This document shows, in pieces, positions 22,368 through 36,595 of a stretch of 64,000 bases of DNA. A program made the position numbers and the translations under genes. This stretch comes from Mesaphorura yosii (Eukaryota; Arthropoda; Collembola; Poduromorpha; Tullbergiidae), in assembly GCA_009869945.1 (NCBI GenBank), contig WIXG01000146.1, positions 62,001-126,000 on the forward strand, given 5' to 3'. Under the pieces are notes generated by a model that saw only the letters and a program-made list of their open reading frames with translations, had not been told where the DNA came from and searched no databases. Position 1 is the first letter of the stretch. The number at the start of each line of letters is the position of its first letter.

Positions 22368-25300
22368 AGAAGAAACTTGCTCATTTCAACAGTATTGTAC
22401 AAGTTCCATATATCATAAATTGTCTTGGTGCCTTCCAAGCTGCCATTCCCGCTTGGGTTTCTTTGCTCGTCTTTTCTTGTGCTGATTGCTGATCCAGACC
22501 AGCTTGTATGTGAAACGTGAGTTGCGGCGGGAGGAGCTGCTCGCTGCTGTGCTTGTTTTGTTCCAAGATCTTTTTCGGAACCTTCGGTCAGAGAAGATGT
22601 GAAAGAGAATTCTGTACCGTTGCGTTGCATTGCATTGCCAGACTTTTCAAAACTGAAAGAAGGATCGAAAAGAAGCCCCGCTCATCAAAGATTTTGTTCT
22701 GCATCTTCGGTCCGTCTTTCGTTTCCTTCCCCCAGTTGCCAGTTCCCAGAGTGCTGCTTGCTGCTTCTTGGTTCACGGGTCTTGATATCATGTTAATTTA
22801 TTAAATAAAGCGAGACCAAGAAGCGAGACCGAGACCCTTTCCTTGCACAATCATCTTGAAAGATTGAATTTAGGGTACATTTACAATTCTTTTCATATTG
22901 TAATGTACCCTTTTCTGAGCAGGGCTCCTATTTTATGGCAGCCTAACGAACACAAGACGAGACCGAGACGAAAAGGACCCTTTTACAATTCCTTCAAGGG
23001 ATTTTTCAGAGGGGTTGTTCACTTGCACCATGCACAATGTGCGTTTTGTTGCTTCAGCGCAGCAGCGCTGGAGAAACTCAGCTTTGTTATTATTATAATC
23101 ATTTATGAACAAAAATTCAGAAACCTGAAATATGGCCAAGACAAGTCAAGACGCAGCCAGTCAGTCAGTGGTATTGTTTGAAATGATAATAATAATACAG
23201 CTGAAAGCAGTGCAGGGCGCAGGGTACAGCATGCAGTGCACCGGCAGCCATGCCATTGATTCCTGACGCCAGAAAGAAATTCAATCCAACTGTGTGCCCT
23301 GACTTTCTTTTGAAGACGACTTGAACTCTCCGCTCGGCTGTGTAAATATTGTCTGGAACTTTTACGTGTTAAGTCAAAAGAAGCAACCCAGACGCAGGAG
23401 CAGCATCAACAGCGAAGAGACGAAGAATATTATTGGATTTTTCCTTTTCTCAAAATAAAAAGAATTCTTTCTGGTAATATTATTATTTATTATATTTCTT
23501 GTGCTTTTGCTCAGCTGCTTCACCACTCCGCTTAACAACCAACCTGAACCCTTCGAATTCATCAAACCAATTCTGAATGCCAGCGACGGAAGAAAAATTA
23601 GTCTATTCTTCGATTGTGCGTGCCCCGAAATCTCTCCAATCCACTGCCTCTCGCAAGGCGAAAGAAAGATGGAATATTTTTGCATAAAATGATAAGTTGA
23701 CATTTGTTGGGTTAAGAACATCAAGGAGGTTTATTCTTCACCAGGGAATTTGAAAGAGAAGATGATGGATGGGAACGATGAAGTGAAGCATCGCACTGGC
23801 ACAAGAATGAGAACACAAGCAAATAACGTATTGACATTTGGATTGGATAATTTTAACCGTGCATTCGTCTTCCAGCAAGAAGGATTTGCGCTTGCAACTT
23901 TCTGTTCATGCACGCGTTACACCAAGACATTGAACAGGCAAATTACTTACACGAGACTCGGTACACTTGCAAAGGTCAATCCATAAACCACATTCTCGCT
24001 CTTTGTTTGAAACCTTATAAGGTGAAACCGTTAGCATTGAGTTCGAATTCCGATACATCGACCGTTCACAATTCTGTTTAACCCAAAGGATTATCGCGTG
24101 CGACCATTACCTGAAATAATCTTGTTAGTTTTAAGGCGAATCTTCGAATTTTTTAGCCGCATCTCATTCAACCATTCGTTTCTTCCGCGAACTTAAATTG
24201 TATTGTCCAGTGTCCGTAATCGCCAATGTCATAATCTTGCGTAATGCTAATTGTTTTACTTTAAATCTGCGGCTCAAATAAAGCGTAATAATATGTAAGA
24301 CCAAAGGCGCCTGAAATACTACAACTGAACTACACTAGCTAACTTGTAAAAAACATTTTGGACAGAAGCAAAGACCGAAAATGCCTCGGTTCTAAAATGC
24401 GTGTCTTTTAAACTCTGCTGAGTTGGCTGCGTATTCCAGTGATGAGACTGAGGCCTAGACCCATCTCAGTTCGAAGAACATTAGAGGATTTTCTTCACCC
24501 GGAAAAACTTAAGCTTCAGCGATTGAAAAAGCTATTAGGAAATTTTGCAAAGGTAGCCAGTCTCGTGAGTGCGCGTCAAACTTTTCCAACATTGGAAATC
24601 TACCTTTCCGTGCCTGCTTTGAAGACGAACCAAGTAAAACTGATCCGGAGGTTTGTGTCTGCAAACTCGTGGTCCAAACTCATTCTGTCCTGGTTTATGT
24701 CTTCTTCACACTGAAGCGTCAAAGGCAGCTTGCTTTTCGTACCTTTCAGGAGTAGGAGCAAGAGCAATTACTTCACTCACTCGCCGCGTCGTGCGAAGGT
24801 GGGAAGCGAGGATATAAATATATCAAACCAGCTTTCTTTCCCCATCTTCTCACACTCTTCTTGATCGTTTCCCATTCATTTAACTTAAACTTGACTTTTC
24901 TTTTTTACTCACCTCGTTCCACATTCCACTTTCATGCGCGGTAGAAGGAAAGTCGTAGCATACTATATTCTGAAGCGAGGCTTAATTGCAATGCTAGTAA
25001 TATTATGCAATATATGTTCTAGTACGGCACGGCGTAAACCGGGTGTGGGCTGGATGGAGGGTCGATGCAGTATAGTCGTTCTACGTAGTATAAATGGCGA
25101 GAAGAATATCATTAACGTAATGGGAATTTCTTCGCACTCAATTCATGGTAACGAAGGTAAGCTGCGAGGTGCGAAAATGCATTCTGTACCATGCACTCAT
25201 TTTTCTCAGGCTCTGAAGATACCACACGAAAGCCTTTCTGCACATTAAAGCTCATTCATACTTAATAAATTTTCCATAATGAGCCTAAATCGCTTATGTG

Positions 25301-28300
25301 CACACACGTGCCGTAGTGAAGAGTTCAACAAGTCATGTGCAAGTGCACAAATGAGTTATTAAGCATAGTTATGGAATCTCTTAATTCACTCTCAATCTTG
25401 TTCAGATAAGTGTACGCGGTGCACAGCACTGATTTCTAATTTCCAGCTGTAATAAAATGATGATGGAGGCTTTAATTTCCTATTTGCAGTCTGAGGAAGT
25501 TGAGACCTTGATCAGTGTGCACAAGTCGTTAGCAAAATTACGCCGGCACCGTAAGCTAGACGCGGCACAGGCAATTTATTTTGTACTTTTCTTTGCCATG
25601 AGTGCAGGCGCACTACGCACGTGGATGTTACAATGCATAATATAAACATGGAACAAAGTTTCCATTCGAACGCAAAAAAGTGCACTGGAGTCACTGTACG
25701 AGAGAAAGGACTTTAAAGAACGAAAACTTGAAAGAAAAGACGACAAACTTTCAGCTTTTGCTTTTTTCTGCAATGAAAAAGTTTCGGCTCAACGAAAAGG
25801 AAAAGTTGGAACACCGATGAGCGCAAAGCTTTTCTTCTGAGCATTTCTTTTTATTCAATACAATATTCCTAAGTAATGCACGCACAAGAAGAAAGTCGGA
25901 ATTAATACAAAGTGACATAATGACATGTTGCGTCTTCCGTGTGCCTTTAACTTGACTGCCAGCTGCTTTTTAAACTCGTTAAAAATGTGAAACACGGATA
26001 AAGTGGTTTCGGTTCCAATTACGACAAGATTACAACTTCACTCGGGAAAGTTCCATACATCACATGGGAAATTAACATAAAGGCGACAGCAGCCATCGCA
26101 TTGAACGGAAAAGGTTGGTGAGTTAAAACGCACCAATCGTTTTACTCAAACTAATTATTTGTACATATTCACTTCACAGAGTTTCGTCCTCAAGTCTTTC
26201 ATTTGTGGTTTGCCCTCCGCTTGCTGATTAGCAGAAAATTCCGCTATCTTGAGCACATTCGAATATCCGTAATGCGATTAGCTTTAATCTTTGTCCATCC
26301 AGTGAATGAATCCCAGAACCAAAGTACTCATCATTTTCTCATTAAAGACAGCCGTGCCGGTCGGTTTAGCAAGTTCATCTTGGCATTGCCATTGCGCTTC
26401 CAACCCAAAGAATTCCACCTCAGTAGGCTGTGTTGCACAATTCTTAGAGTTCTCAGAGCTTATGTTTCTGTGGGTTCACGTAAGTAGTGTTAAGAGCCCG
26501 CCCGAGGCATGCTTTCTCCTTTCTCACTTTCTTACTCTACGCCTTATCATTGTTGTTGTAGTTTGCAAAGTAGAAAGTATTTAGAAAGTATCATCCTCAT
26601 TATCGTCAAAACCTCCTTTATTAGTTCAAATGCTTTCAAGAAGCCAACTGCACGGTAAGCGGTAAGACTTGGAGGTGAGGCACAGCATACCGTACGCGCA
26701 GATGCGGCGAACATTTTGTGGAAATTATTTCTGGTATTAGAAAATGATGTCTTTCTCCTTTCGTAACTTTACTTCCCAACTAACTTTCCTTTCCTCCTTT
26801 GCCCCGCATTATTTGCACTAAATTACATCTTCATTACCACTCATTGTGTTGTGCTCCTTGTGTATTATTGCTCTTGTTTATTTTCTTATCTTCACCCAGC
26901 ACACATTCGCCATTCGCACTCGTGCAGCCTCGCGTTTGTGCGCAGCAATAAAATACAGGATAAGATGCAGTGAGGTGATAATAGTGATTATTGTGCGGAT
27001 GTTCCACACATATTAAGTCTTTAGTGTCAAAATAGCGCATAAAGTAGTGCAAATACCTCTACTAAATTACAAAATTCCAACGGCCATTCGCTTTTCTATG
27101 CTCTCGTTTCGTTGTATCATTATCCAGGATTAATTACAATGTCTCACTTGTATTAAAATTCTTAAATTCGAATCATTCACAAAACCAACAAATTTCAACC
27201 CTGTGCTTGAGCCTTAGCGCAACGAACGCTACAGGCCATTCTTAATAGGAGAAATTTGGCTCGAAGTAGGAGCCAGCAGCAAATTTCATTAACTGAAGCC
27301 ATTGCAATTTTGTGCCTCACACTTAAAAATACTTTCGTTGTAATCTGCAGTGTAACCACCCTCGTGAAGAAGCCCCAACGCACACTTTACGAGGATGTTC
27401 TTCATCTTGATGTCTTGCAATGCAAAAGTTGAGCACTAGATTGGATTCCCACTTGGGAAATAAAATTGAAACTTGGAAAATAGCTACGAGCCATGAGACA
27501 ATTACACAATTGTTATGCAATTATGGATGCAAAGAAGAATTAGTTACACCTACTGGCTCTCGCTACGTGTCATTGTCCTCAATCAGTTATTAGACACTTG
27601 AGAGAGCATGTAATCAATGAGAAGGCAATCCTATTTCCTAAACATCGAAAGAGCACTGCAGGTCACGTTTGCTAGAGTTTCATACTCTAGACTATGCGAT
27701 ATCTAATTAAATTTTTGCCTGTGTGGTAGGAGTTTGTTCAAGCTTTATTCCATAGACACAGGTAAAGCCAGGAGAAAAATTAAAGTAGCATCTCTGCCCA
27801 AAGATTTTCTATTTTAAACCCGAATCTTCTTTCCTTTCATGCTATGCCCCAAAGGATTCATTTGGTACTACGCAATCTATCCTGCCCGTACTTTATCCAG
27901 GACTTACTGCGATTACTTCTCTCCACATAATCATATGAGCGTCTTAACTGCGTACTAGCCTCCTATTGGATATTGAGAGCCATGTCTAGACATGCTAAGT
28001 CAGAAACTTTCTCTTTCAAATTATTATTGGCTTTCCTTGCCTTGCCTTCTAATAGGAAACTTTTATTTCACTGCAAGCCAGGAACCCAAGAGCCCTTTAC
28101 GAAGGAAGTCTGGACCGAATCTACAGTTGCCTGTATTACTAATGCTTGAACAGGTTCCTTTATGTGGAATTCCTCTCAATTCAAATTGGATCACCGAAAA
28201 ATTATTCACAGTGTGCACGGGCATCCAAAATAAGGGAGAAAGTTGCACAAGGAAGAGCAGCAGTTGAAAAAAGTTTGGAAAACGAGAGGCATATGATCAA

Positions 28301-31300
28301 ATTGGTCCGAGTCATCTACCACGCATGGCGTACACAGCTTCTCCTGAGATAACGCGCGGTACGTATACAAGAAGAGTTGGAGCAAATAAAGTACGAAAGA
28401 GAATTTCAAATAAATGTCATGCTTGTACTTTCACTACTACTTTCTAGTTGTTAGCAGTGCAGAAACGAAAACGTACAAAAATACGATTTAAAAGTTAAAC
28501 TTTCAGCTTTGCATTGCTTCACTGCACTGAGACAAACTTGTTCTGAGGAACGGTGAATATGGTCATTGCAAGCACGCACTCCTTGTTTCGGAGTTCCACT
28601 TTGAATACGTTGATCTTTTGAATCTATCCATACGAAAGTTGGAGGAATACCAAGCGACTGACTGAATGGGACGACGGGAGGGAGTGAGAGACAAGTGACA
28701 AGATTAACGAATATAACTGCGGAAAAATAACATGGCAAAGCAATTTGTGATGACTAGAATGACGAGACGAGCGGAAAGTCATAGTCGCAGTTGCCGGCAC
28801 CAGCACTCTGGCAAATAAAACTGAAATTTCAATAAGCCTTTTATTACGGCTAACAATTCGACTGCTGCCCGTGCGTGGATGGAGCTCGGTTTCTACCTTC
28901 TGCTGCAGTGACGAAAAGTTTTTATATAAAATGGTGCCATATTGCAACTCATGTACGATTATTGTGCGAATTTTGAACTTGAAAGATTTCACACAGTTGG
29001 AGTCTTTAGGCACGCTTCACAACGCACTTTACATAATGCATATTAAATACGCAAGAGTTCTTGCACCATTTGTGTAGCATTTCACTTTCACCGCACCGCC
29101 TGCCTTTGCCTTTGTAGTGCAAAAGAGACAAGTCAGACAACCTTCTAAATTTCTGTTTCTTGCTTTCGCTGTTCCTTTTCATTTGTTGCATTGTAGTCCT
29201 AATTTGTGAACACTAATGCTTGGAATTAGGAAACGGAATGTATGAGGTTGCTCTTCCCGTGCGTCGCTGTCCCTGCCATTCTGCATTATACTTTTACAAT
29301 TCAAACGAAACATGGATGTTTAAACTCGATATGAACGACTGTTGCTTGTTCCACTTTCCTGGCTGTTTACAGCTGCTGCCATTTTTCAGATACAATTTGC
29401 CACGTTTGTCAACAAGAATCAAAGAGGAGGATGTCGCAATAAATAATTTACAAGCTGGATAGTCACAAAAGAGGATTCTCGGAAGAACTTTTGAACTACA
29501 ATATTTGTTGACATCTTGAATTCTGCGAGTTGAATGAGATTTGAATATTTGAAATTAAAGAGGAGGATGTGCTCTATTGTCAACAAGCACTTGTGCCTGT
29601 ACCCTTCTGGCACTATGTATTTCGCACTACGCTAATTGGTAAATCGTTACAATTCATATTAAGTCCATTGCGACCCAACATTAAATTAGGTGAAATCTAG
29701 GACGGTCTGGGTACAGGTGACGCCATCGAGATCTGAAAGACACTTGCAATGGATGTAAAACCACTTTCGAATGTGTGCCACCAAGCATTTTGACTCAACT
29801 CAGTATTGAGATCGATGAACTTTGCTCCTTGCGTAGTAGAGCGATGGTTCTCTCAAATTACTGCATTTTGGGGTTCGTGCTGAATTTTGCATTTCGCAAG
29901 TTCCACTTTTAACTCCAGGCAACGACGATACAGTTTATGAGAAAAGGAGAGATCTGAAGGAGAAAGACAATATTATTGAGGTTGTACAATCGAGTGTAAA
30001 AGAGATTCACTCTCTTAAGTCGCTTGATGCTTTGATCGCTCATCTTCCAGTGTGGAAGATGACTCGACTCGTCCGTGCTGTAGTTCTTGAGGCTTCGTTT
30101 TCATTTTACTCTCTTTTTATTGAAATAGTAAAAGCAAGCAGTCATTTCCCAATCGAAGTTTCCTCCTTGACTGCGGTTGCTGAGCTGTCGTAGCCATTCA
30201 GCGGAGCGAACGAGAAACGCAAGCGTTCGCTGTTGCCTTCTGGCAATTGTAAAATATGAGTGTGCGACATACTTACTCTCAACTATTAATGTTGTGAGTT
30301 ACGAGCGGTGAACCTGCTGGCACATCTGCACATTGAGTTGCATGTGTGACTGTGACGTACTAAAATGTAAATGTAAATCCCAGTTGATGATCGAATTTAC
30401 AACATATAAGAAGAAACCACAATTTAAAGGCGCAAGTTTTGGCGGTGAATTGAACTTCCAAGCAAATTGTTCGTCTGCCCTGCAAAGGCACATGACCGAA
30501 GAAGCGAACAGCCTAATGTCATATTTTCAGTCGCATTACTATGTATTCTTTTGATTGTCTTGTCGAATAAAGACCGCCTTTCATATTTTATTAGGGTAAG
30601 AGAATGGAGAAAGCAGCAAGTAAAAAGCCGAACACCTTGGTAAAAGTTAAATGGCAAACAGGAGGCAAATTGCTGCCGGTGAAAATAAGAGATCTTATTT
30701 TATTTTCGCATTTAGTTTATGGTTCAGTCATTTCAGGTTCCCAACCCTCGTCTCGTTATCATGTTAGCATGTTTATGATGATATTCCGTTTTCCACGAAA
30801 AGCTGACTTGCCTTGACACTCGTCTGCGCTCCGTCTGTGAATGTCATCGTTATATTTCTTTGCCGCGAGCAAGTGTAACTTCTGAACGTCACCGAGCATT
30901 CTCTTCCTCTTCTGTCGGCGACCTGTCCCTGCTCGTCACACGTGTGGGTAATATGAAAGTGAGTTAGCAGAAGGACAGTTTAGATGAGCCAGGGAATTGA
31001 AGTTTACACTTGACATTCATCATTTCGCTTCCACACGACTCGACCTTAGTCAGTGCTTACTTTGCTTAATATGAAATTTAATTTGCCGAAACTTAATATT
31101 ACTATGTTATTAAATTGAGGTTTGTGGAGGGTAATAATTTTTCATGTTACAAGTTTTCTTAATCAAATCCTCCTGCAATTCTGTTAGCCTTCGAGGTGCG
31201 CTGCATATAAGTTCATGTGGAATGAAGTTTGAGAAAATTCTGCCCTGCCCTACCTTTGCTTTTTGGCACAAATCAAGGATCATTCAACGCGAAATCACTT

Positions 31301-33536
31301 TTTCTGATGCAGAAAAATCCAAATTGAATTGTATCTGGAGCTGGAAGGGTACACCCACGGAAAATCGAGAGTCGATTCATTCATTCAAGGCGCGAAAAGG
31401 AGCTAAACTTCTTATTGATGTGGTTCAGGTCTAGGAAGAGGATGCTTGTTAAGATTAAAAATCTTCTTCAGCACGAAGCTGTTTGTGCTTTAGCTTCAAT
31501 GCGCTAAGGATCCAGATTTCAAGATTAAAGTAAAAGGTACAAACAAGGCAATGCGAGGTAGGCTGTGTGATTGTCTGTCTATTCTAGTTCTCTTGAACTT
31601 GCGAGGAGCAGGGCGAGCGTGAAAAATGTAGCGCTGGCGGAATCGGCTTGGTTGTTGGCCTGGTGTACTCACCACTCAAGTACAGATAGACAGACAGCGT
31701 TAAGAGTGAAGCATTTATTTGAACAGGAGAAAGGGCTATTCATTTATCACATTGATTGTTTCTTCACGAAGGAACAAATTATTCATGCATTCATCACAGG
31801 ATTTTCTTTCTCTCGGAATCCTGCTCCCTCTTTTCAATGCCCATTTGGCTGATGCTAAGTAACAATGTAATCTCTCACTTGCCTTGTATTCTACTGCTCC
31901 AGCTCAATAAACGATGCGTGCGATGAATGGAACAAGAGCGTCAATCTTTGAAGCAGTTATTAGACTTGGCAAAGCTGTAGGAATTAATGTGGCAATCACT
32001 TTACCGGTTTCAGATGAAATTCTGGCTTCAGCGAGTACAGAACTCAAACTCAAGGCAGCGTAATTCTGTGCCGTGTTTCCTGGAAAGGTGAGCATCACAG
32101 AACAGCAAGGGAAACGTGCAATATTTCATCGTCGCATCTGAGGGCAGACCAGACGAAGTTTCATTAGAGGTTTTGTATTTGTCATGCCGCCATTCCTCGC
32201 CTTGTCGTGCGGACTTGGTAGAAAACGTACATGCATTCAAATGCATGCAACGGGAGGCAGCGGTTGGCACTTATCAAGTAAAATTTTAAAGGGCCCTGAT
32301 CACATAATGAAATAATTCTAAAATCAAATACTGAGATGCATAGGCCAAAATGAAAGGAAAGGTGGAAACGGCAAGCGTAATCCTTGCTTGAATGAATGAA
32401 TTTAAGCCTGCTGGCCTACCAGATTCGAGGAGGTAACCTGAAACTGAGCAGTGAACAAGGCAAAGACTGATGGAGAGACAGACAACCGGGTGACATGTTT
32501 AGAAACAAAGACACGTAACAACCTGAGCTGATTTGCATTCACGTTAAACGAAAGTGAATTTACTCGGATTGGGCATAAAGTAAATTATGCATTCTGCCTG
32601 CACTCTTTGTTTGGATCTCCGTAATCTGAAAATGTAATAATGAGGACCTCTTTCTCTTCCGGACGTGCTCCGCGTTCAGTGACTGCAGAGTCTTTATTGG
32701 CTTTGGTTGCCTCTCTATTATGGAGCAAGCACACGGAACTTTCTCCTCGTCATCGTCACGCACATTCCGCGCTCCAGCATTGAAGTGAAAGTTTAAACTT
32801 TATTTCTCTATACAAAATCAATGTTGCTCTCTCTTGTTTCTGTTTCGTGAATTGAGCAATAACAAGGCGAAGCACACAGCAGGAGACTGGTGCAGGTGCC
32901 TTCCTACAGTCTGCACTATTTAGCTTGATGGCAGTGAAAGATTCGAATCTATACGCGAGGGTTCAATACTTTACATTTGAGGCACACAGTCGAGAGTCGA
33001 GACTTGAGTTCAGCTTAACAAATCTCTTCTTCACGGCTTTCTGTGCATACTAAATTGCTCGTATGCATTTTTAACGTGATTCCGTTCCTTTGCTAATTCG
33101 TCGGAGTCGTCTGAGAATCCTCGTCGGTTCGACGTCACGGTGGCAGTCACCGACCCACCAAACCGTGCATTGTATTACTTCGACTTCGAACTACTACCGA
33201 CCGATTAGTAATGATGATTCCGCTGGTGCTGATGGTGCCACCGCTGCGCCGCGCCATGTCTTCTGCGCTTTCTCCTTAGCTTAAAATAGATGAACATCAT
33301 TAAACGAAATGAGAACTTTCCTCTCAAGGAATTGGAATGACTAATGTGGAAGTTCAACCAATTTATTTTCTTTAAAACTCATTGGAGGGCAAAGTAGGAG
33401 GGATTAAGACGCATGAGAATGCATTCTACCTTTTCTACTCCAGGTGAAAGCTTAAAAACCGTCACAATGGGCTACTAGCAATCTAACATACGGACAACGG
33501 CAGCTACAATGAATATATGACCTTGCTTATCTTCTA
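22368..33536. other. Long gene-poor stretch between FBXL14 and neuroligin
   Basis: About 11 kb with only short frames (up to about 130 codons) that show no domain, no signal peptide and no consistent splice partner. The sequence is unique-looking rather than repetitive, with homopurine and homopyrimidine tracts and short CATTGCAATGCA-like runs (about 22155-22190). A TATA-like string (GGATATAAATATATC) occurs near 24809. It may hold regulatory DNA or non-coding 5' exons of neuroligin, but nothing here can be called firmly. Confidence 0.4.
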
Positions 33537-34245
33537 AAAGATGTCCGGAAAGTAAATGCACAAAATTAGACGAGAGTTATGTACCACTAGACCCCCATGA
33601 CGGGCAGGAAATTTGACCACACTCCTAACTCAAACGCAGCAGATTACAAGGCTAAATACAAGCCCACCGTAAAAGCGGAAAGATATTTGATATGGCAAGC
33701 CTTGGACGAAGACGGGAACGTCTCAGAGGCCTACACTATGAGCGCGAAGATTGACCTTGAATGTCTGAAGAAGCGTTTGTTACCCTTCATCAAGCAGCAT
33801 CATAAAACAGAAGATATTTTCTTCTGGCCTGACCTGGCCACCTGTCATTACTCAAAAGAAGTCCTTCAGTACCTCCAGGCCGAAAATATACAGTTTGTCC
33901 GAAAAGACGACAACCCGCCAAATGTGCCACAGGCACGTGGTATTGAAATGTTCTGGGCAAATTGTAAAAAAGAATATTCTAAGAGAAAGACGCCACTAAA
34001 AAGTTCGGAGTTTCTCGATCATGTGGAAGAAATTGTCGGAAGTAGCTCAAAAGTGTGCAAAACCCATCATTGATAAGGCGTGGAAGGCGGTTCGAGAAAT
34101 TGGGTACAATAGAATCCAGGGCCGAAAGTAATTTTTGACAGTACTTCAGTGTAAGTTCTATCGTTTGATACTATCAGAGTAAGGCAATTAGCTCATTTGC
34201 GCTAGTACCAGCAAAAGGAATTTTGTGCATTTACTTTCTGGACTT
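33537..34245 (+). mobile_element. Internally deleted Tc1/mariner-type element, DD37E group
   Basis: The terminal inverted repeats share GTCC(G/A)GAAAGTAAATGCACAAAATT, from about 33544 on the left and ending at about 34243 on the right as its complement. TA dinucleotides flank the element at 33535-33536 and 34246-34247, as expected for the TA target duplication of this superfamily. Between them lies the C-terminal part of a transposase. At about 0.7 kb the copy is roughly half the length of an autonomous element. Confidence 0.8.
33597..34131 (+). pseudogene. Transposase C-terminal fragment (Tc1/mariner, DD37E)
   Basis: The frame from 33597 contains the mariner-like core: KAERYLIWQALDEDG, then LKKRLLPFIKQHH, FWPDLATCHYSKEVLQYL with the second catalytic Asp, and NPPNVPQARGIEMFWANCKK with the catalytic Glu. 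There are 37 residues between that Asp and Glu, which defines the DD37E group. The helix-turn-helix N terminus and the first catalytic Asp are absent. Near 34040 the reading frame shifts, and the C-terminal part (VAQKCAKPIIDKAWKAVREI) continues in another frame to a stop at 34129-34131. This copy cannot make an active transposase. Confidence 0.85.
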
Positions 34246-34658
34246 TATCTGAGCTAAGAATAGCTTCTTTTGTGTCCGTGATCCTGTCCAATGTATGCAC
34301 TACAAAAGTGCCACCACCAACACCGTTTAGCTGTTTCAGTTTTTGTGACGTTACCTCAACACACTATATAGGTAGGTGTGGTCATATCTGCATGTGACTT
34401 TGTCGTCGGTCTGTTGCGATTTATTCACACCGAAAATTCTAAAATTGAGAAGTTTTAATCAAGATTTAAAGCAGATGTTCGTTCCTCAAGTGTTAGACGT
34501 TAAGAGACACGCGCGGTGCGACGTGCGTCGCAACTCCAATAAATAAGCGCAAGTTGTACACTTTTATCCATATATCCTTCCGATCTGCCTCATCATTCTG
34601 AGCCCACGGAACCACACACAGTTCGATACGCACTCCAACAACTTTACTAGTCTGTGCA

Positions 34659-34666
34659 TATAAAAG
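34659..34666 (+). promoter_or_regulatory. Candidate TATA box (TATAAAAG)
   Basis: A full-consensus TATAAAAG followed, about 25-35 bp on, by a GA-rich stretch (GAGAGAAAGCGAGTCGAGTCGG). It is in the right orientation to start a neuroligin 5' UTR transcript 1.9 kb upstream of the start codon. This is inferred from the motif alone. Confidence 0.25.
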
Positions 34667-35700
34667 CTAAGCGCCTGACCGGAGAGAAAGCGAGTCGAGT
34701 CGGCAGCTACACACCTGTCTCGCTTGAATGGATTTAGTTTAGCTCCCTGGTGTAATTTGTTTTAAGTTTTAATAGCTTGGTCGTATTCAGTGCCCTGTGC
34801 ATGATAATTTTATACTTTGAGTCATCGTCAGCGTCCTCGTTGTCGTTGCCTTGTCGCAGTCGCGCATTGCCGGCGTTCGGCGCAGAGCGGAGCAAAGAAA
34901 GCCGAAGGGTCTCCCCAAGGAGCATACACAATGTAGTTGAATACATAAAACAGCTTCTCCTATCCTCCGATCTCGGCCGCCTCCACGCGTGTACATACGA
35001 ATAAAAGACACGGAAACACATTCACGTATTCACGTGGCAAGATAAAAAGATAAATATTGCGGTGAAAATGAAGCAGAAGAAAGTTTTTGCTTTCTTGGTC
35101 CCAAATATTCTTTCAATGTACCGCACCGTACAGCGACCCCGTCGAGGACGGCGTGACAGCAGCAGTGCCGGAGATTGCATGAGAGCGAGTTGGAGTCTGA
35201 ATTTCTGGTTTCGTGAGAATGATGATAAATAAAAACCGACCGACCAAAAGTGTGCTTGCTTTCTCTTTCTTGCCTTCGCTGAGCTTTGCTACGCATTCCA
35301 CCGCACCAAGTCAACCCGGCGAGCGACTGTCGCAGAGCGGTTCAGCGAGCGAAGTGCCTCAGCACGCGGAAGAGCGAGAAAGCGGAGATGAGAAAATTCG
35401 TAACAATGACAAGGCAAAAGTGAGTCGGCGAACGTGAATTGCCAGTGCCGGATTTGCAAAAAAACCAAGAACCGACTGCGAGATGTTGCAGTGCCGTGCG
35501 CTAAAACTATCTCTGGCTTGGTCCCGTGCTTGACTTGGCTTGAACATTCACGTTCAAGCAAATATTAAGTACGCTTGCAAGTGTGCGAGATTCGAGACTC
35601 CTCCGGTTTGATTGTAGTAGAAACATTACGCAGAACGTAAGCATGGAAGACCGTGCCCAGTACATTGCACCGTCAGCGAAGGTACTTACTTATCACTGAC

Positions 35701-35724
35701 TTGCCTGCCTGTCTGCCTGCCTGG
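35701..35724. repeat. Short CTGC/CTGT tetranucleotide run
   Basis: TGCCTGCCTGTCTGCCTGCCTG, an imperfect tetranucleotide microsatellite. Confidence 0.7.
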
Positions 35725-36595
35725 CGTAAGTGCACAGTGAAATTCTTGTTGGCTGCTGGCTTCCTCCCTCGCGCACTTTCCACTTTCTCTGTCTCCACTT
35801 TGCTCCTGAAACTTTGTTCTCAGCGCTCTCAGTTTCAGTTGAGCTTTCATAATTTCACGATGGTGGCTCGTTCTCTCGCTGCAACATCGACGGAAGTCTG
35901 TGCTCGTCTTTCCGGGCTTTATGCGGCGCTATAAAATTGTGAATACTTGACGCAGACCAGCTTTACTGGTCGGTGGATTACTTTTGTCGTGCACCTGCAT
36001 CGTGTCCTTCATTTGAAACTTAACCCGTTATCAAAAGAATGTGAAATCCAAAGTTCGTGATTGTGAATCTCGTGTTCAGACTACAAAACTGCTTGATGAA
36101 AAGTCGAAGGCCAGGCAGACAGGTGCTTAAAATTGAACTCGAGATTTATTCATTGGCATCGCATCGTTTCGAATTTTTATTATCTGATTACCGCCAGTGC
36201 GATGACAGATGAAGTGAGACCTTTGAATCTTTCCGAACTTTCTCAAACTCCTCGCCAAAAGTAGTTGACAAGCTAAATTAGAAAGTCAAAGTGGCTGCAT
36301 GACGAGCGTGCAAATCCGATAATAATATAATTTCCGTGCTTGCATAATGTGATTTGTATGATGAAAAATTGGAAATGTGACTGTGCACTGAAAGAAGATG
36401 CAGGCTGCAGACGTTGAATTGAAGTGCGCCTTTCAATTCGGGTCGGCGAACGAAAATGAATTTCGTGAAAGTGCAACATTCGAAATGAAGTTTTGAGAGC
36501 GACAAGAATTCAAATTCCAAACCTGCTTTCACGAGCACGAGCCTTTTCATTCCGTGTTTTGGTGCATCTGTGTGTGAGGGCACACATGATTCCAA

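Larger units (their letters stand above)
34246..36595. other. Upstream region of neuroligin
   Basis: No supported coding exon. It contains a TATA-type promoter candidate at 34659 and a CTGC/CTGT run at 35701-35724. The 5' UTR of neuroligin, perhaps with an intron, should lie here or further left. Confidence 0.4.

Noticed and set aside
28624-29013. 129-codon minus-strand frame
   Set aside because: Near the chance maximum for this composition; no recognisable domain or signal.
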